A program made the translations under genes and the position numbers. A stretch of DNA of 64,000 nt, taken from positions 1,750,465-1,814,464 of the forward strand of contig NC_000853.1 of NCBI RefSeq assembly GCF_000008545.1, read 5' to 3'. Positions 47,203 through 55,853 of this stretch are shown piece after piece (within the stretch, counting starts at the first letter, position 1; each line of letters begins with the position of its first letter). Below the pieces are notes generated by a model that saw nothing but the letters and a program-made list of their open reading frames with translations, was not told the origin of the DNA and made no database searches. The stretch comes from Thermotoga maritima MSB8 (GTDB taxonomy: Bacteria > Thermotogota > Thermotogae > Thermotogales > Thermotogaceae).

Positions 47203-47826
47203 TTGGAAGAACTGCTGAAAGAACTCGAAAGGATACGAGAAGAAGCAAAACCGCTCGTTGAACAGCGGTTCGAAGAGTTCAAAAGATTGGGCGAAGAAGG
47301 AACAGAAGAGGATCTCTTCTGTGAACTCTCTTTCTGTGTTCTCACAGCCAACTGGAGTGCGGAAGGTGGAATTAGAGCGCAGAAAGAAATCGGAAAGGGT
47401 TTTGTGCATCTTCCCCTTGAGGAACTCGCGGAAAAACTGAGAGAGGTTGGACACAGGTATCCTCAAAAGAGAGCCGAGTTCATAGTAGAAAACAGAAAAC
47501 TGCTGGGAAAGTTGAAGAACCTTGTGAAGGGTGATCCTTTTCAATCCAGAGAGTTCCTAGTAAGAAACGCAAAGGGGATCGGCTGGAAAGAGGCGAGCCA
47601 CTTTCTCAGAAACACCGGTGTGGAAGACCTCGCCATTTTGGATAAACACGTTCTGAGACTCATGAAAAGACACGGCCTGATTCAGGAGATACCAAAAGGA
47701 TGGAGTAAGAAAAGATATCTCTACGTGGAAGAGATCCTCAGAAAAGTCGCCGAAGCGTTTGGAGAATCTCCCGGGAAGTTCGATCTCTACCTGTGGTACC
47801 TTGTGAAGGGGAAGGTGGATAAATAG
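47203..47826 (+). CDS. ogg: 8-oxoguanine DNA glycosylase/AP lyase, Ogg2 type
   Basis: Base-excision repair enzyme that removes 8-oxoguanine. The 207-residue protein has the helix-hairpin-helix RNAKGIGWKEASHFLRNTG with the catalytic Lys129, and the catalytic Asp147 in LAILDKHVLRL. The length and the GIGWKEA pattern fit the Ogg2 branch of archaea and thermophiles. The start is TTG 4 nt after guaA, so the two are likely co-transcribed. Confidence 0.93.
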   Translation: MEELLKELERIREEAKPLVEQRFEEFKRLGEEGTEEDLFCELSFCVLTANWSAEGGIRAQKEIGKGFVHLPLEELAEKLREVGHRYPQKRAEFIVENRKLLGKLKNLVKGDPFQSREFLVRNAKGIGWKEASHFLRNTGVEDLAILDKHVLRLMKRHGLIQEIPKGWSKKRYLYVEEILRKVAEAFGESPGKFDLYLWYLVKGKVDK

Positions 47827-47837
47827 GAGGTGATGGA

Positions 47838-48764
47838 GTGCGAAAATACGTGTGGATAGTCGTTTTCATCGTGCTGGGAATCTACTTTCTCACCGGTGTG
47901 TATCAGGTAGGACCCTCCGAAGTCGCCCTCCTCAAGACTTTTGGAAGATTCACCTCGGTCGTTCCTTCAGGAATCCACTACCACCTGCCGTATCCGATTC
48001 AGTCTCATGTGACCGTCGACGTCACAACTGTGAGAAAGATCGAAATAGGATTCAGAAGCATTCAACGAGGGGAGAGGATCTCTTACCAGTCGGTTCCTCA
48101 AGAAGCCATAATGATCACAGGAGACAACAACCTCGTGAGTGTGGAAGCGGTGGTTCAGTACAGGGTGAAAGACCCCGTCGCTTACGCCTTCAACATCACA
48201 GAAGCGGATTCCATCGTGAGATTCACAACAGAATCTGTTCTTCGTGAGAAGGTAGCGATGAGAAGCATCGACGACGTTCTCACCTCAGGAAGAGATGAAA
48301 TAGGATTCAAAACTGCCCAAATGCTCCAGGAGATTCTCGATTCCTACAACTGCGGTATAAAGGTGGAAAACGTTTATCTCCAGGAAGTGGTCCCGCCAGA
48401 TCCCGTTGTTGACGCCTTCGACGATGTGAACAACGCTCGTCAGGACAAAGAACGTCTCATAAACGAGGCAAGAAAATACGCCAACGACGTTGTTCCAAAA
48501 GCCCAGGGACAGGCACAAGAGATACTGAGACAGGCAGAGGCCTACGCTCAGGAAGTTTATCTGAAAGCACTCGGCGAAGCGAAAAGATTCGAAGAGGTGC
48601 TGGAAGAATACTCAAAGGCTCCTGATATCACGAGAAAACGAATGCTCCTCGACGCTCTCCAATCTTTGCTTGAAAAATCCGAAAACAAGGTTTTCTTCGT
48701 GGGAAACGGTGATTCTCTGAACATTCTCAACATTTCCGACCTTCTGAAGGGGATGGGAAAATGA
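47838..48764 (+). CDS. hflK: HflK-like SPFH (stomatin/prohibitin) membrane protein
   Basis: A 308-residue protein with an N-terminal membrane anchor (VWIVVFIVLGIYFLTGVY, 4-21) and an SPFH domain (GPSEVALLKTFGRFTSVVPS, VQYRVKDPVAYAFNI). HflK and HflC form a large ring that encloses and modulates the protease FtsH. Start GTG behind GGAGGTG. It overlaps hflC by 4 nt. No ftsH is in the window. Confidence 0.9.
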   Translation: MRKYVWIVVFIVLGIYFLTGVYQVGPSEVALLKTFGRFTSVVPSGIHYHLPYPIQSHVTVDVTTVRKIEIGFRSIQRGERISYQSVPQEAIMITGDNNLVSVEAVVQYRVKDPVAYAFNITEADSIVRFTTESVLREKVAMRSIDDVLTSGRDEIGFKTAQMLQEILDSYNCGIKVENVYLQEVVPPDPVVDAFDDVNNARQDKERLINEARKYANDVVPKAQGQAQEILRQAEAYAQEVYLKALGEAKRFEEVLEEYSKAPDITRKRMLLDALQSLLEKSENKVFFVGNGDSLNILNISDLLKGMGK

Positions 48765-49612
48765 AAATCTGGATGATTTCTCTTCTGATCATTCTGATCG
48801 TGGTGGGTGCGATCCTTCTTTTCTCTTCTTTCTACGTCCTGGATCAGACACAGCAAGCGGTGGTTCTGAGGTTCGGAAAGATCGTCGCGGTGGAAACAGA
48901 ACCTGGGCTTCACTTCAAGCAGCCGTTCGTTGATAATGTGGTGAGATTCGATAAAAGAATCCTCCTCTACGATATAGAACCAGAAAAGATCATAGCCGCC
49001 GACAAGAAAACGCTCGTGATAGACACGTACGTTCTCTGGAGGATAAAAGATGCGGAAGCGTTCATAAAATCACTGAAGAGCGTGAAGCTCGCTCTTCCAA
49101 GAATCGACGATGTGGTTTACTCACACGTGAGGAACATCTTCGCAAAAGCGAACTTCGACGAGATCATCTCCGAGAAGAGAGAAGACCTTTTGAGGGAAGT
49201 CACGGCTCTTTCAAGAGAAGATCTGAAGGACTTCGGCATAGAAGTGGTCGATGTGAGGGTGAAGCACGCCGACCTCCCCGCTGAGAACGAAAAGGCCGTG
49301 TACGAAAGAATGAAAGCGGAAAGATACAGCATCGCTGCACAGATCAGGGCTGAAGGTGAGAAAGAGGCAAGAAAGATACGTGCGGAAGCCGACAAAACAG
49401 CGAAGGTTCTGATCGCGGAAGCTCAAAGCAAAGCAGAGCAAATCAAGGGAACCGGAGAAGCAAGCGCGGTGAAGATCTACGCGGAGGTGTTTTCAAAAGA
49501 CAAGGACTTCTACGAATTCTGGAGAACGATGGAGGTTTACAGATCCATCGAGAAAGGAATTCTCATAATTGGAGACGAACTCGATGCACTGAAATACCTC
49601 AAAACGAAGTAA
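48761..49612 (+). CDS. hflC: HflC-like SPFH membrane protein
   Basis: A 283-residue partner of HflK: N-terminal helix (ISLLIILIVVGAILLFSSFY), SPFH domain (DQTQQAVVLRFGKIVAVETE, PGLHFKQPF) and a long alanine/glutamate/lysine helix (AQIRAEGEKEARKIRAEADK) followed by the HflC-type end YEFWRTMEVYRSIEKG. Expected to form the hetero-oligomeric cage with HflK at the inner membrane. Confidence 0.92.
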   Translation: MKIWMISLLIILIVVGAILLFSSFYVLDQTQQAVVLRFGKIVAVETEPGLHFKQPFVDNVVRFDKRILLYDIEPEKIIAADKKTLVIDTYVLWRIKDAEAFIKSLKSVKLALPRIDDVVYSHVRNIFAKANFDEIISEKREDLLREVTALSREDLKDFGIEVVDVRVKHADLPAENEKAVYERMKAERYSIAAQIRAEGEKEARKIRAEADKTAKVLIAEAQSKAEQIKGTGEASAVKIYAEVFSKDKDFYEFWRTMEVYRSIEKGILIIGDELDALKYLKTK

Positions 49613-49631
49613 GGGAGAGTTCCCTCACTTC
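49606..49631. terminator. Weak hairpin shared by convergent hflC and glycosyltransferase ends
   Basis: GAAGT-AA-GGGA, loop GAGT, TCCC-TC-ACTTC: 9 pairs with a 2x2 internal mismatch that contains both stop codons. T-rich only on the right (ATTTTC). Confidence 0.4.
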
Positions 49632-50434
49632 ATTTTCAGAAAGTTACTCACGCTGAAGAGCATTCTGAACATCCATATGTTGAACTTGTTTACCCTGTTC
49701 TTTCCGGGGCCGTAACCGAAATCTTTCACCGGTCTGAGAAATCTGTACCTCCCAGCGTTGTGAACGATGGGAATGAGCTCACCATTTTCGAGATAGAACT
49801 TCGAATCTTTCACGTAGAATTTTTCTCGGGCCGTTGAAGGAATGAAGTTGTACTTCGAAGGAAGTTCCACATGAGGGTTCTTGTAGATCACGTAGTTTCC
49901 AATGACAGTATCTCCACCCCAGACGTTTATGTTTTTCAGACGTCTCTCCATTGTTCTTGCGAGCTCGAGGAAACCTTCCCTTGGTGCTATTATCACACCC
50001 ACGTTGAAGAGCTTTTTGTTTGAAAGAAAAGACTTTATCTCCTTTCCATTCACAAGGTCTTCTTCCTTCACCACGAGATCAATGGGTGGACTCAACTGCT
50101 CCACAACCGCTCGAAAAGCATCTCTGTGTTCCTCGAATAGGTGCGAGATGTCACTCTGGAAGATGATGTCTCCGCCATCACAAAACAGGATCTGATCGTA
50201 CTCAGGATGATTCTCAAGAAAAATGGCAAGATTGATGAAACGCGTGTTGTTTATGAGTCCAGAACGCTCCACAGCCGGAAAGTTGATAACCTCTTTAGGA
50301 AGTCCTGTGAGACCGTAGTTTATGACGAGAACGTCCGTTTTGCTCAGATCCACATTTTCCTTCAGAGATCTGTACCAGTCGTTCACAAGAAAGTCCCTTA
50401 TTCTGTCGTTACCTGCCGTTGCTATCAGATTCAA
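49625..50434 (-). CDS. Glycosyltransferase-like protein in the riboflavin operon
   Basis: A protein of about 269 residues with the layout of a GT-A nucleotide-sugar transferase: YDQILFCDGGDIIFQSDISH holds a DxD-like acidic motif (DGGD, QSD), FNVGVIIAPREGFLEL resembles the GT8-type loop, and HNAGRYRFLRP near the end has the usual late His. It starts 26 nt inside ribH and so belongs to the rib transcript. Acceptor unknown; no sugar pathway gene is next to it. The start is TTG at 50434 (6 nt after GGAGG) or ATG 50440, which touches the ribosome site. Confidence 0.7.
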   Translation of the reverse strand: MNLIATAGNDRIRDFLVNDWYRSLKENVDLSKTDVLVINYGLTGLPKEVINFPAVERSGLINNTRFINLAIFLENHPEYDQILFCDGGDIIFQSDISHLFEEHRDAFRAVVEQLSPPIDLVVKEEDLVNGKEIKSFLSNKKLFNVGVIIAPREGFLELARTMERRLKNINVWGGDTVIGNYVIYKNPHVELPSKYNFIPSTAREKFYVKDSKFYLENGELIPIVHNAGRYRFLRPVKDFGYGPGKNRVNKFNIWMFRMLFSVSNFLKMK

Positions 50435-50906
50435 AAACATCCCTCCTGAGTCTCTTTCTGAGATTTGCCATTTCGATCGCTACCATCGCTGCTTCAAAAC
50501 CTTTGTTTCCACTCTTTGCTCCGGCTCTGTTGAGGGCCTGTTCAAGGGTGTCCGTGGTGAGAACGCCGAAAACAATAGGAATATCAGAGGTCATGTTGAA
50601 CTGCGCCACTGCTTTACCTATCTCGTTCGCCACCACGTTGAAGTGGTACGTCTCTCCCCTTATCACAGCACCGAGAACGATTATAGCATCATGCACACCG
50701 AGATCGAGGAGTCTCTTGAGCGTGTATATCGCTTCCATACTTCCCGGAATTCTCACAACCGTTATGTTCTCGTCTGAGACACCGTGTCTTTTCAGCCCGT
50801 CGAGCGCTCCCTCGAGGAGTTTCGAAGTGACAAGGTCGTTGAACCTAGGAACGACTACGGCTATCTTCAAACCTTCTCCTCTGTAGTCTCCCTGAACAAC
50901 CTTCAT
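50409..50906 (-). CDS. ribH: 6,7-dimethyl-8-ribityllumazine synthase
   Basis: Joins the pyrimidine from RibD with 3,4-dihydroxy-2-butanone phosphate. The 165-residue protein has VVPRFNDLVTSKLLEGAL, VVRIPGSMEAIYTLKRLLD and the catalytic histidine in VIRGETYHFNVVANE, as in the icosahedral or pentameric lumazine synthases. Its C-terminus is about ten residues longer than usual and overlaps the next gene. Confidence 0.96.
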   Translation of the reverse strand: MKVVQGDYRGEGLKIAVVVPRFNDLVTSKLLEGALDGLKRHGVSDENITVVRIPGSMEAIYTLKRLLDLGVHDAIIVLGAVIRGETYHFNVVANEIGKAVAQFNMTSDIPIVFGVLTTDTLEQALNRAGAKSGNKGFEAAMVAIEMANLRKRLRRDVFESDSNGR

Positions 50907-52069
50907 GAATTCACCTCCCTGAAGATTTCTTCGAGTTCGTGTCCGAGCTTTTTCATTTTTGTCGAAAGATAGAACCTGTTGTGAGGTGTTACTCTTCCGT
51001 ACAGTCTCTTCGTTTCGACAACTTCGATCCCGTATTTTTCAAGACCAACCGTCTTTCTTTGGTTGTTGGTGAAGAGAAGAACCCTTTCGATGCCAAGGGC
51101 TTTCAAGATCTGCGCTGCCGGTGCGTAATCTCTTTCGTCTTCAGAAAAACCAAGAACTCTGTTTGCCTCCACCGTGTCCAAACCTTTGTCCTGAAGAGAA
51201 TAGGCTGCAATTTTGTTCGAAAGGCCGATTCCTCTCCCTTCCTGTCTCAAATAGATCAGGATACCTCCGTGAGCTGACATGTATCTGAGAAAATTCGCCA
51301 GCTGTGAACCGCAGTCACACCTCAAAGAAGAGAGAACATCCCCGGTCACGCATTCGGAGTGTATTCTCACAGCAACGGGATCTTCGAGGGGTTCCTTAAC
51401 GATTGCGAAGTGTTCTTTGCCATCGAGGTGGTTTTCGAAAGAAACAACCTTGAAGACACCGAAATCCGTTGGAAGTGTTGCTTCTGCTTTTTTCTTCATG
51501 AGAAGCTTTCTCTTCACAAATTCACGCCAGACATCGTCCATCTCCAGAACGGGGAGGGAAAATTTTTCTGAGAGCTTCAAAACATAATCCAAATTGTGAG
51601 AATTTCCCTTCTCATCCAGAATTTCCACGATCACGGCGTGACGGCTGAAGCCCGCGAGCTCAGAAATTTCCAGAGATGCCTCCGTGTGTCCTTTTCGTCT
51701 CTGGAAACCGATTCCTCCTATCACCGTGACGTGACCCGGGTATCTGAACTCATGAAAATACCTGCCTTCTGCAAGCTTTCTGCACGTTTCTGCCCTCTCC
51801 AACGCTGAAATCCCCGTGCCAGTGCCCCAGTCCACCGGCACGAAGTAGTTCGCTCCGTAGTTCGAGGAAAGTTTTACGAACCCTCTCTTCAAAAGATCTT
51901 CCTCGTCGGCTGTAACACAGAAGAGTCCCTTTCCATATGTAACGAAAAAGCTCACAACGTCTTCGGTGATCAGTTGAGCGGGAAAAACGAAATCTGCTTC
52001 GTTCTCTCTATTTCTGTCGATCAAAATGACGGGCTTTCCTTCCTCAAAAGCCTCTCTCAGTTCTTCCAC
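50903..52069 (-). CDS. ribBA: Bifunctional DHBP synthase / GTP cyclohydrolase II
   Basis: Makes both riboflavin precursors. Residues 1-195 are DHBP synthase (RNRENEADFVFPAQ, CVTADEEDL, ALERAETCRKLAEG, FRYPGHVTV, KGHTEASLEISELAGF). Residues 200-388 are GTP cyclohydrolase II with the zinc cysteines of HSECVTGDVLSSLRCDCG and the catalytic LRQEGRGIGLSNKIAAY. The usual acidic DDEDREN start of the RibB active site reads IDRNREN here. The start is GTG 52069, 26 nt inside ribE. Confidence 0.95.
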   Translation of the reverse strand: MEELREAFEEGKPVILIDRNRENEADFVFPAQLITEDVVSFFVTYGKGLFCVTADEEDLLKRGFVKLSSNYGANYFVPVDWGTGTGISALERAETCRKLAEGRYFHEFRYPGHVTVIGGIGFQRRKGHTEASLEISELAGFSRHAVIVEILDEKGNSHNLDYVLKLSEKFSLPVLEMDDVWREFVKRKLLMKKKAEATLPTDFGVFKVVSFENHLDGKEHFAIVKEPLEDPVAVRIHSECVTGDVLSSLRCDCGSQLANFLRYMSAHGGILIYLRQEGRGIGLSNKIAAYSLQDKGLDTVEANRVLGFSEDERDYAPAAQILKALGIERVLLFTNNQRKTVGLEKYGIEVVETKRLYGRVTPHNRFYLSTKMKKLGHELEEIFREVNS

Positions 52070-52616
52070 GGTCTATCACCCCTTTCAGGTAGCGAGCGAT
52101 GATATCGATCTCGTAGTTAACGGGATCTCCGGGCACCAGATACTGGAGGTTCGTGTTCTCGAACGTGTGTGGGATCACCTGAACACTGAACGTGTCCAGA
52201 GAAGTTTCAACGACGGTGAGGCTGATACCGTTCAACGTGATAGAACCTTTTGGAACGATCGCCCATCTTTCCGACGGCATCGAAAAGAACATGAAATAGC
52301 TGTTTCCGCGCCTTTCCATTCCGACAAACCTGACGGTACCGTCCACATGGCCTGTTACCAGGTGTCCTTCAACTCTGCTGCCGAGAGCCAGAGATTTTTC
52401 AAGATTGTAAAAACGAGAAACGAAAAGATTGGTTCTCCTCCTCGTTTCCTCACCCACATCGAACCAGTACTCTTCTTCTGAAAGCCCGGAGACAGTCAGA
52501 CACACACCGTTCACCGCTATACTCTCTCCCAGTTTCACTTCCCACGTTCTTTTGAAGAAGATCCTCTCTCCTCTGATGTGCCCTCTTTCCACCTTCTGAA
52601 CTATTCCCGTGAACAC
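52044..52616 (-). CDS. ribE: Riboflavin synthase alpha chain
   Basis: Dismutates two lumazines to riboflavin. The 190 residues form two similar beta-barrel halves: MFTGIVQKVERG and NGVCLTVSGL in the first, VTGHVDGTVRF and NGISLTVVETSLDTFSVQVI in the second, with PHTFENTNL at the end. It overlaps ribD by 16 nt and ribBA by 26 nt. Confidence 0.95.
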   Translation of the reverse strand: MFTGIVQKVERGHIRGERIFFKRTWEVKLGESIAVNGVCLTVSGLSEEEYWFDVGEETRRRTNLFVSRFYNLEKSLALGSRVEGHLVTGHVDGTVRFVGMERRGNSYFMFFSMPSERWAIVPKGSITLNGISLTVVETSLDTFSVQVIPHTFENTNLQYLVPGDPVNYEIDIIARYLKGVIDRGRTERGF

Positions 52617-53647
52617 GGTCTCATCTCCACCAGAAACTCCGAATCGGAAAACTCCACGTTCACCACTTTGAACTTCGGAGGAACCGAAACATCTGACAGA
52701 TAACCGGAGAAGACATCAAGCCCCTTTCCGAAAATCTTCGTCGAATAAAAACCAAAAACCACATCTGCGTGATCCAAAAATTCACTGAACACCTTCGATC
52801 CGCCTTCCACCAAGACAGAATCGATATCCCTTTCATACAGATTTCTCAATATACTCTCCACAGAACAATCGCTCAGGGCCTTCTCCACGTGTGGTGGATA
52901 TTCCGCCTCTTCACTTTCTGTGAAAACGATCACCCGAGCGTTTTCTTCGAACACTCTGAACACTTTCCCACTCAAAACACCCTTTCTGTCGAGGATCACC
53001 CTCACAGGATTTCTGCCTTCTTTCAGTCTGCAGGTTAGCTGAGGATTGTCCTTCAAAACCGTTCCAGCACCGACGAGAACAGCAGAGTAGATGTTTCTCA
53101 TCTCGTGAACCTTGAATCTGAGTTTGTCTGTGATCCACTTGGAATCTCCTCTGTGATCAGCTATTTTCCCATCTAAGGTGGACGCGTACTTCAGCGCAAC
53201 GAACGGCCTTTTCTTTGTCACATAAGTGATGAAAAACTCACACAGCTTTTTCACCTCTTCTTCCAAAACACCTTCTATCACTTCAATACCGTGATTTCTG
53301 AATTTTTCCACACCGTTTCCCGAAACAGGATTTGGATCCCTTGTTCCAATCACAACGGTTTTTATTCCACTTTCTATGATCAGATCCGTGCATGGAGGTG
53401 TCTTTCCATGATGATCACAGGGTTCAAGGGTAACTATGAGAGTTGCACCTCGTAAATCTTCTCCTTTCTTTCTTGCACTTTCTATTGCCATCCTTTCAGC
53501 GTGCGGACCTCCAAAATAGGGATGAAAACCCTCCGCGATTATCCTGCCGTCTTTCACAACGACCGCACCAACTGGTGGGTTGGGATTCACCCTTCCAAGT
53601 CCTTTCTTTGCAAGCTCTATCGCTCTTTTCATGAAAGTTTCATACAT
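52601..53647 (-). CDS. ribD: Bifunctional pyrimidine deaminase/reductase
   Basis: Carries out the second and third steps of riboflavin synthesis. The N-terminal deaminase has the zinc site H49-A-E51, C77 and C86 (LEPCDHHGKTPPC) and VNPNPPVGAVV. The C-terminal reductase has LKYASTLDGKIADHRGDSKW and LVEGGSKVFSEFLDHADV. About 348 residues. I used the ATG at 53647, 7 nt after GGAGGG; longer frames would run into the riboswitch terminator. It is the first gene under FMN control. Confidence 0.96.
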   Translation of the reverse strand: MYETFMKRAIELAKKGLGRVNPNPPVGAVVVKDGRIIAEGFHPYFGGPHAERMAIESARKKGEDLRGATLIVTLEPCDHHGKTPPCTDLIIESGIKTVVIGTRDPNPVSGNGVEKFRNHGIEVIEGVLEEEVKKLCEFFITYVTKKRPFVALKYASTLDGKIADHRGDSKWITDKLRFKVHEMRNIYSAVLVGAGTVLKDNPQLTCRLKEGRNPVRVILDRKGVLSGKVFRVFEENARVIVFTESEEAEYPPHVEKALSDCSVESILRNLYERDIDSVLVEGGSKVFSEFLDHADVVFGFYSTKIFGKGLDVFSGYLSDVSVPPKFKVVNVEFSDSEFLVEMRPCSRE

Positions 53648-53674
53648 ACAACACCCTCCCTGTGTAAAAGAAAA

Positions 53675-53692
53675 GGGACCCTCTCGGGTCCC
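53675..53692 (-). terminator. Expression-platform terminator of the FMN riboswitch
   Basis: A 7-bp stem GGGACCC/GGGTCCC with loop GAGA on the minus strand, followed by TTTTCTTTT, between the aptamer and ribD. It suggests control by premature termination when FMN is bound. Confidence 0.85.
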
Positions 53693-53709
53693 ATATAACC
53701 TCCACATCA

Positions 53710-53825
53710 CGCTCTCTCCCATCCGGACTTTCACCGTCGGCCCCGGAATTCCACCGGGTCAACCCTCCTGAGAGGGCTCGCGGGCTTTCACCGCCGGTCG
53801 GGAATTCCACCCTGCCCCGAGAGCG
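53710..53825 (-). promoter_or_regulatory. FMN riboswitch (RFN element)
   Basis: The minus strand carries the conserved RFN blocks: GGGGCAGGGTGGAATTCCC, GACCGGCGGTGAAAGCCC, GCGAGC, GACCCGGTGGAATTCCGG and GCCGACGGTGAAAGTCCG. The closing P1 stem is CGCTCTC/GAGAGCG at the two ends. It lies just upstream of ribD. Confidence 0.97.
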
Positions 53826-53895
53826 TTTCTTTTGTATTCAGTTTTCTCCATTCTATCAAGGATTTATTTCCAGAAGGTGAACAGATCTTTTAACT

Positions 53896-54150
53896 TCATC
53901 TGCCGATCACTCTGTTTTTTCCACGCTGTTTTGCCAGATAGAGGTTATCGTCTGCTTCTTTGAGAAGATCGTCTATTGTCTCATGATCTTTCATTTCGCA
54001 AACACCGATACTCACGGTTACATTCAAGCCGTTTTCAAAGACTTCTTTCTCGATCTTAGTCCTGATTCTCTCAGCGAGGCTCACCGCTTCGTTCAACTTC
54101 GTTTCAGGACAGAGGATCAAAAACTCTTCTCCACCCCACCTCGCAATCAC
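53896..54150 (-). pseudogene. C-terminal GGDEF fragment cut off by the IS element
   Basis: Native coding sequence starts exactly at the IS right end (codons VIARWGGEEFLILCPE) and runs to the stop at 53896. It has an intact GGEEF motif and the rest of the cyclase fold (VTVSIGVCEMKD, ADDNLYLAKQRGKNRV) but lacks the first half of the domain with the DxLT and metal-binding aspartate segments. It cannot be active alone. The sensor half is at 55853-56466 on the other side of the element. The 70 nt between this gene and the riboswitch hold nothing I can identify. Confidence 0.85.
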
Positions 54151-54330
54151 TTGACCTCCTCCCAATCCCCTGAAGGGGATGGGATTCTTGGTGGCTCTCA
54201 GGCCACCTTCCATGGAGCCAAAGATGCTCCATGGCCACAGAGGTGCGGATGAAACCTCACACCTCTGACGGGGGCCAAACCCGCTACTACCTGGCCTGTG
54301 CCAGGATACCTTTTCCAGATGTTGATTGCT
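54131..54330 (-). ncRNA. Predicted TnpB guide RNA (omega/reRNA) region
   Basis: In IS605-type elements the RNA guide for TnpB comes from the 3' end of tnpB and the right end, with the guide part just outside the element. By that rule the scaffold would end at 54151 and the guide would begin GTGATTGCGAGGTGGGGTGG (54150-54131). Boundaries are inferred from the family, not seen as a separate gene. Confidence 0.35.
54161..54183 (-). repeat. Right-end hairpin of the IS element
   Basis: Minus strand CCCATCCCC, loop TTCA, GGGGATTGGG; one bulged T. TnpA of this family binds such subterminal hairpins. Confidence 0.7.
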
Positions 54331-55406
54331 CCAACTCCGTCCCTGTGATACTCAAAACCACAGGTTTTGCAGTGGTATCTTCTTCCGTTCGGCTTGTTCT
54401 TTGCACCACAGACAGGACACGTCTTGCTCGTGTTCGCTTCTGAAATGAGTTCCACTTCGATTCCGAACTGCTCTGCTTTGTACCTTATCATCTCGATGAG
54501 TTTTCTGAACTGCCACTGGTGGATCTTCTGGTTCGCATTGTCGCTATAGTCCGCTCTTTCTCTGATCCCTGTGACGTCTCCTATCACGATGGTTCCGATT
54601 TGTTTTCTGAGGCACAGTCCGATGAAACTGCTTGTGATCTTGTGCATGATGTCGTTGATCTGGTTTCTGAGCCGTCTCAGGACTCTTTTCTTTGCACGAA
54701 CAAGCTTGTTGTACCTTCTTGATCCCTTCTTGCACTCTGCTATGGCAGACTGAAAACTTGCGAGGCGTTTGTTTCGGTAGCGAAGGATGCTGCTAAGAAC
54801 CCCTCCGTGGTAGCTGATGACTTCTTTTCCATCAAAGCACGTGATGGGACGGAGCACTCCAGGGTCGACTGCCATAACACCAGAATTAGCACTCTTTTCT
54901 TCAATCTCCACCTCTATCGCAAGGTGGAGATAGTATCCATCTTCAAAGACAAGTCTTGTCTGTTTGATGCGAAGGGGAGGTTTGAGAGGTGTTTGTACAA
55001 CAAATGGTTCTCGTTCTTTGCCCAAAGACAATCTCAGGGTGCCGTCTGGCAGAAGTTTTACAGCGCTTTCTTTCCATATGAACGGCAGATAGCGTTTTTT
55101 CTTGTAGGGAGGTTTTGCATCTGGATTCTTTTTGGTTGCTTTGAAGTACCCTTTGAGGGCTTGAAAGTAGAGCTGAACAAATGCCTGCTTTGAGTGGACG
55201 TGGATTTTGATGTTTTCTGCCCAGCGGAGGATGTATTTGTCTGCGGTGGGCCAGGACAGCCAGAAGCCTTTCTTTTGGTGTATCTTTCGCACAAGAGACA
55301 TCGTTTTGTTGTAGATTCTTGCTGCTGTGCGGTTGAGTTCTTCGCATGTTTGACTCAGGTGTCCTGGTACGGCGAGTTTGTAGGTTCGTATCACACGTCT
55401 TGACAT
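54198..55406 (-). CDS. tnpB: TnpB RNA-guided nuclease of the IS element
   Basis: A 402-residue protein with an intact RuvC site: D181 (VMAVDPGVLRP), E323 (LISEANTSKTCP) and D356 (FEYHRDGVGAINI). A zinc ribbon (C330, C333, C346, C349) lies between the last two. The N-terminal half is the RNA-binding wedge/recognition region, and the bridge helix is the basic stretch around 230-250. TnpB cuts DNA next to a target motif that equals the insertion site, here TTAC by inference. It is the ancestor group of Cas12. Nothing in the sequence suggests inactivation. Confidence 0.93.
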   Translation of the reverse strand: MSRRVIRTYKLAVPGHLSQTCEELNRTAARIYNKTMSLVRKIHQKKGFWLSWPTADKYILRWAENIKIHVHSKQAFVQLYFQALKGYFKATKKNPDAKPPYKKKRYLPFIWKESAVKLLPDGTLRLSLGKEREPFVVQTPLKPPLRIKQTRLVFEDGYYLHLAIEVEIEEKSANSGVMAVDPGVLRPITCFDGKEVISYHGGVLSSILRYRNKRLASFQSAIAECKKGSRRYNKLVRAKKRVLRRLRNQINDIMHKITSSFIGLCLRKQIGTIVIGDVTGIRERADYSDNANQKIHQWQFRKLIEMIRYKAEQFGIEVELISEANTSKTCPVCGAKNKPNGRRYHCKTCGFEYHRDGVGAINIWKRYPGTGQVVAGLAPVRGVRFHPHLCGHGASLAPWKVA

Positions 55407-55780
55407 TCCTCGATGTACCTCCTGATAGTTTCTTCAGAAACATTACCGGCTGTTCCAACGTAGTAACTTCGAGCCCAAAGGCCCTCTTTGGTTCTAAGCT
55501 CTGGAAATTTCTCCAGCAGTTTCCTCGCTGAAACGCCCTTGAACAGGTTTGCTATCTCAGCCGGTGAAAATCTTGGAGGCGCCGATACAAACAAATGAAC
55601 ATGATCAGGCTGAATAGAGAGGGCCAGTATTTCTATTCCGTGTTGTTTTGCTGTGTTGCGGAGTATTCGTTCAAGTTCTTCAGCTATGGAGCCGACCAGG
55701 ATTTTTCTGCGGTATTTAGGTATCCACGCAAAATGATAGTTCAGATTATAATGACTCCACCTTGTCTTCTTGATATGCAT
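55391..55780 (-). CDS. tnpA: TnpA transposase, IS200/IS605 family (HUH/Y1)
   Basis: A 129-residue single-strand transposase. HUH motif in SIQPDHVHLFVS (near 62-66), catalytic Tyr in ARSYYVGTAGNVS (near 114) and the N-terminal strand YHFAWIPKYRRKIL. Length and motifs are complete, so the element may still move. The ATG at 55780 follows GGGGTGATAGGT. Confidence 0.93.
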   Translation of the reverse strand: MHIKKTRWSHYNLNYHFAWIPKYRRKILVGSIAEELERILRNTAKQHGIEILALSIQPDHVHLFVSAPPRFSPAEIANLFKGVSARKLLEKFPELRTKEGLWARSYYVGTAGNVSEETIRRYIEECQDV

Positions 55781-55831
55781 ACCTATCACCCCATTCAATT
55801 ATATCATAAGATAATTAACACCACAACAAAC

Positions 55832-55853
55832 CTATCCCCCTGAAGGAGGATAG
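55832..55853 (-). repeat. Left-end hairpin of the IS element
   Basis: CTATCC(T)CC, loop TTCA, GG(G)GGATAG on the minus strand with one mismatch, next to the TTAC target. Confidence 0.65.

Larger units (their letters stand above)
54151..55852 (-). mobile_element. IS200/IS605-family insertion sequence (IS608-like)
   Basis: Element of 1702 bp with tnpA and tnpB in the same direction, overlapping by 16 nt. The left end follows TTAC (minus strand, 55856-55853) and the right end closes with TCAA (54154-54151), the same target and end tetranucleotides known for IS608. Near each end is an imperfect palindrome (55832-55853 and 54161-54183) sharing the core CCCTGAAG on the plus strand. There are no terminal inverted repeats or target duplication, as expected. 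It interrupts a Cache-GGDEF gene. Confidence 0.88.

Noticed and set aside
55804-55852. Last part of the Cache frame counted as native protein
   Set aside because: These codons lie inside the IS left end and are read-through from the broken gene.
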